A DNA stretch of 5,946 bases from positions 1 through 5,946 of the forward strand of contig DLXW01000320.1 of assembly GCA_003448685.1 (NCBI GenBank), read 5' to 3'. The translations under genes were made by a program, and so were the position numbers. Within the stretch, counting starts at the first letter, position 1; each line of letters starts with the position of its first letter. The DNA comes from Cyanothece sp. UBA12306 (GTDB taxonomy: Bacteria > Cyanobacteriota > Cyanobacteriia > Cyanobacteriales > Microcystaceae). Below the pieces are notes generated by a model, which was given only the letters and a program-made list of their open reading frames with translations, was not told the DNA's origin and ran no database searches. Shown piece after piece: positions 5,355 to 5,946 of this stretch.

Positions 5355-5590
5355 TGACAGCAAGATATAAACACCCATTTGAGAGACTAGAGATATTTCT
5401 CAATGAATATCAGCCCCAACTAAAAAAAGCACTTCAAGCTATCGAAATTATTAGAAAAACTGATCAAAATTCTGAAGACTTTTCTCAAGCAATTGCGGAT
5501 CTTCATGTCTGTTCTACTGTTCTAGAATCCTATTCCGAAGGAATGGTAGAAGCGATTGATCAATTCACAGAAGATAGAAATGATGATTAA
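5354..5590 (+). CDS. Small acidic helical protein, 78 aa, unidentified
   Basis: The frame is open further upstream to a TTG at 5291, but the ATG at 5354 is the better start: AAAGGAG (5338-5344) lies 9 bases before it and the ATG overlaps the previous stop as TAATG, the usual arrangement for coupled translation. The longer form would overlap the upstream gene by 64 bases. The 78-aa product starts MTARYKHPFERLEIFLNEY, appears all-helical with a loop near residues 36-42, and ends in an acidic tail (FTEDRNDD). By hand count it has 16 Asp/Glu and 8 Lys/Arg, the opposite charge of its partner. There is no membrane span or known motif. A small two-protein complex is a fair inference; a toxin-antitoxin pair is only one of several possibilities and has no motif support. 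Confidence 0.7.
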   Translation: MTARYKHPFERLEIFLNEYQPQLKKALQAIEIIRKTDQNSEDFSQAIADLHVCSTVLESYSEGMVEAIDQFTEDRNDD

Positions 5591-5613
5591 AAGATAGGAA
5601 ACACTGATATTAT

Positions 5614-5757
5614 ATGGCAATCACCGAATTAGTTGTGAGAAATGCAGGTTATGATTGATATCTTTTTGGTAATTTCCATAGATAAGTCCATAAATTCTTT
5701 GGGAAACTAATTGATGAACTGAATAATCTATTTGAATTTAATAATATTTCTGAATGA
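5614..5757 (+). pseudogene. Possible decayed small gene with two in-frame stops
   Basis: A single frame from ATG 5614 to TGA 5757 reads MAITELVVRNAGYD, stop, YLFGNFHR, stop, then VHKFFGKLIDELNNLFEF followed by NNISE and a final stop. All three pieces are in the same frame and have a normal, protein-like composition, notably the amphipathic FFGKLIDELNNLFEF stretch, which is unlike random AT-rich DNA. This fits an old gene or gene fragment broken by TGA and TAA at 5656-5658 and 5683-5685. The parent family is not recognised, and chance cannot be excluded over 48 codons. It fills most of the 170 bases between the acidic small protein and the zinc-ribbon gene. Confidence 0.3.
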
Positions 5758-5760
5758 ATC

Positions 5761-5946
5761 ATGTCTATTTGTCCCCATTGTTCTCAACGTATTGATAGTC
5801 AAGCTATTTATTGTACCTATTGTCATAAACCCCTCAAAGCTTATGGACATCCAGGTATTCCTTTATATCAAGCAAGTGACGCTGAATTTCTCTGCGATCG
5901 CTGTTTATATCACGAAGACGACACCTGTACCTATCCCCAACGTCCC
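5761..5946 (+). CDS. Zinc-ribbon protein, N-terminal part (cut by the window edge)
   Basis: The first 62 codons are open to the end of the window. The protein begins MSICPHCSQRIDSQAIYCTYCHKPL: a CxxC pair (Cys4, Cys7) and a second CxxC pair (Cys18, Cys21) form a classic zinc ribbon. A second set, LCDRCLYHEDDTC (Cys45, Cys48, Cys56), may bind another metal ion with residues beyond the edge. The middle (KAYGHPGIPLYQA) is the kind of conserved segment seen in a small zinc-ribbon family that I recall from cyanobacteria; this is memory, not a search. Such proteins usually act through protein or nucleic-acid contacts, but no function is established here. There is no clear Shine-Dalgarno site; the ATG is chosen because Cys4 follows at once and a stop (TGA, 5755-5757) lies just upstream in another frame. 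Confidence 0.8.
   Translation, partial: MSICPHCSQRIDSQAIYCTYCHKPLKAYGHPGIPLYQASDAEFLCDRCLYHEDDTCTYPQRP
5894..5901. repeat. HIP1 palindrome
   Basis: A third GCGATCGC copy lies inside the zinc-ribbon gene, at codons 45-47, encoding part of the second Cys pair. Confidence 0.9.

Noticed and set aside
5651..5710. 19-codon frame starting ATG 5651 (MIDIFLVISIDKS...)
   Set aside because: Very short, no Shine-Dalgarno site or promoter, and it overlaps the better candidate remnant in another frame.

Overview
The window looks like chromosomal DNA of a cyanobacterium. The evidence is three copies of the HIP1 palindrome GCGATCGC, tandem heptamers of the TAACTAT type at gene ends (both typical of cyanobacterial genomes), moderate to low GC, many weak or absent Shine-Dalgarno sites, and protein families that resemble cyanobacterial ones, such as a ClC transporter with CBS and tandem USP domains and a small Cys-rich zinc-ribbon protein. 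A genus cannot be assigned by reading; a low-GC lineage of the Cyanothece/Crocosphaera kind would fit.

Layout. At the left edge on the minus strand is a compact unit of a perfect TATAAT box, a strong Shine-Dalgarno site, a 28-residue single-span membrane peptide (10..96) and a 7-bp GC-rich hairpin at the window edge. Next, also on the minus strand, is a large ClC-type anion transport protein (186..2816) with two CBS domains and two USP-like domains at the C-terminus. Its gating-glutamate motif is altered, and its stop codon lies inside a five-copy heptamer array. The 262-base gap from 2817 to 3078 separates it from a divergent plus-strand group. The gap holds candidate promoters for both directions and a nested inverted repeat.

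The plus-strand group (3079..4396) is strikingly AT-rich and has three closely spaced genes for membrane proteins: a 68-aa two-span protein, a TM2-domain protein with a C-terminal SHOCT motif, and a three-span protein carrying two ComEA/PsbU-like helix-hairpin-helix modules. They look like one transcription unit of unknown role. A thiopurine-methyltransferase-like SAM-dependent methyltransferase (4400..5083, minus) meets this group tail to tail with only 3 bases between stop codons.

Divergent from the methyltransferase, and behind a good sigma-70-type promoter, are two small genes joined by a one-base TAATG overlap. One product is basic and coiled-coil-like (63 aa) and the other is acidic and helical (78 aa). 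After them is a short stretch that reads like a decayed gene with two in-frame stops (5614..5757), then the first 62 codons of a zinc-ribbon protein that runs off the right edge.

The ClC and methyltransferase genes are recognisable families. The TM2/SHOCT plus HHH group, the coupled basic/acidic pair and the 28-aa membrane peptide are the parts whose function is not explained. No RNA gene, CRISPR array, insertion sequence or phage gene was seen.
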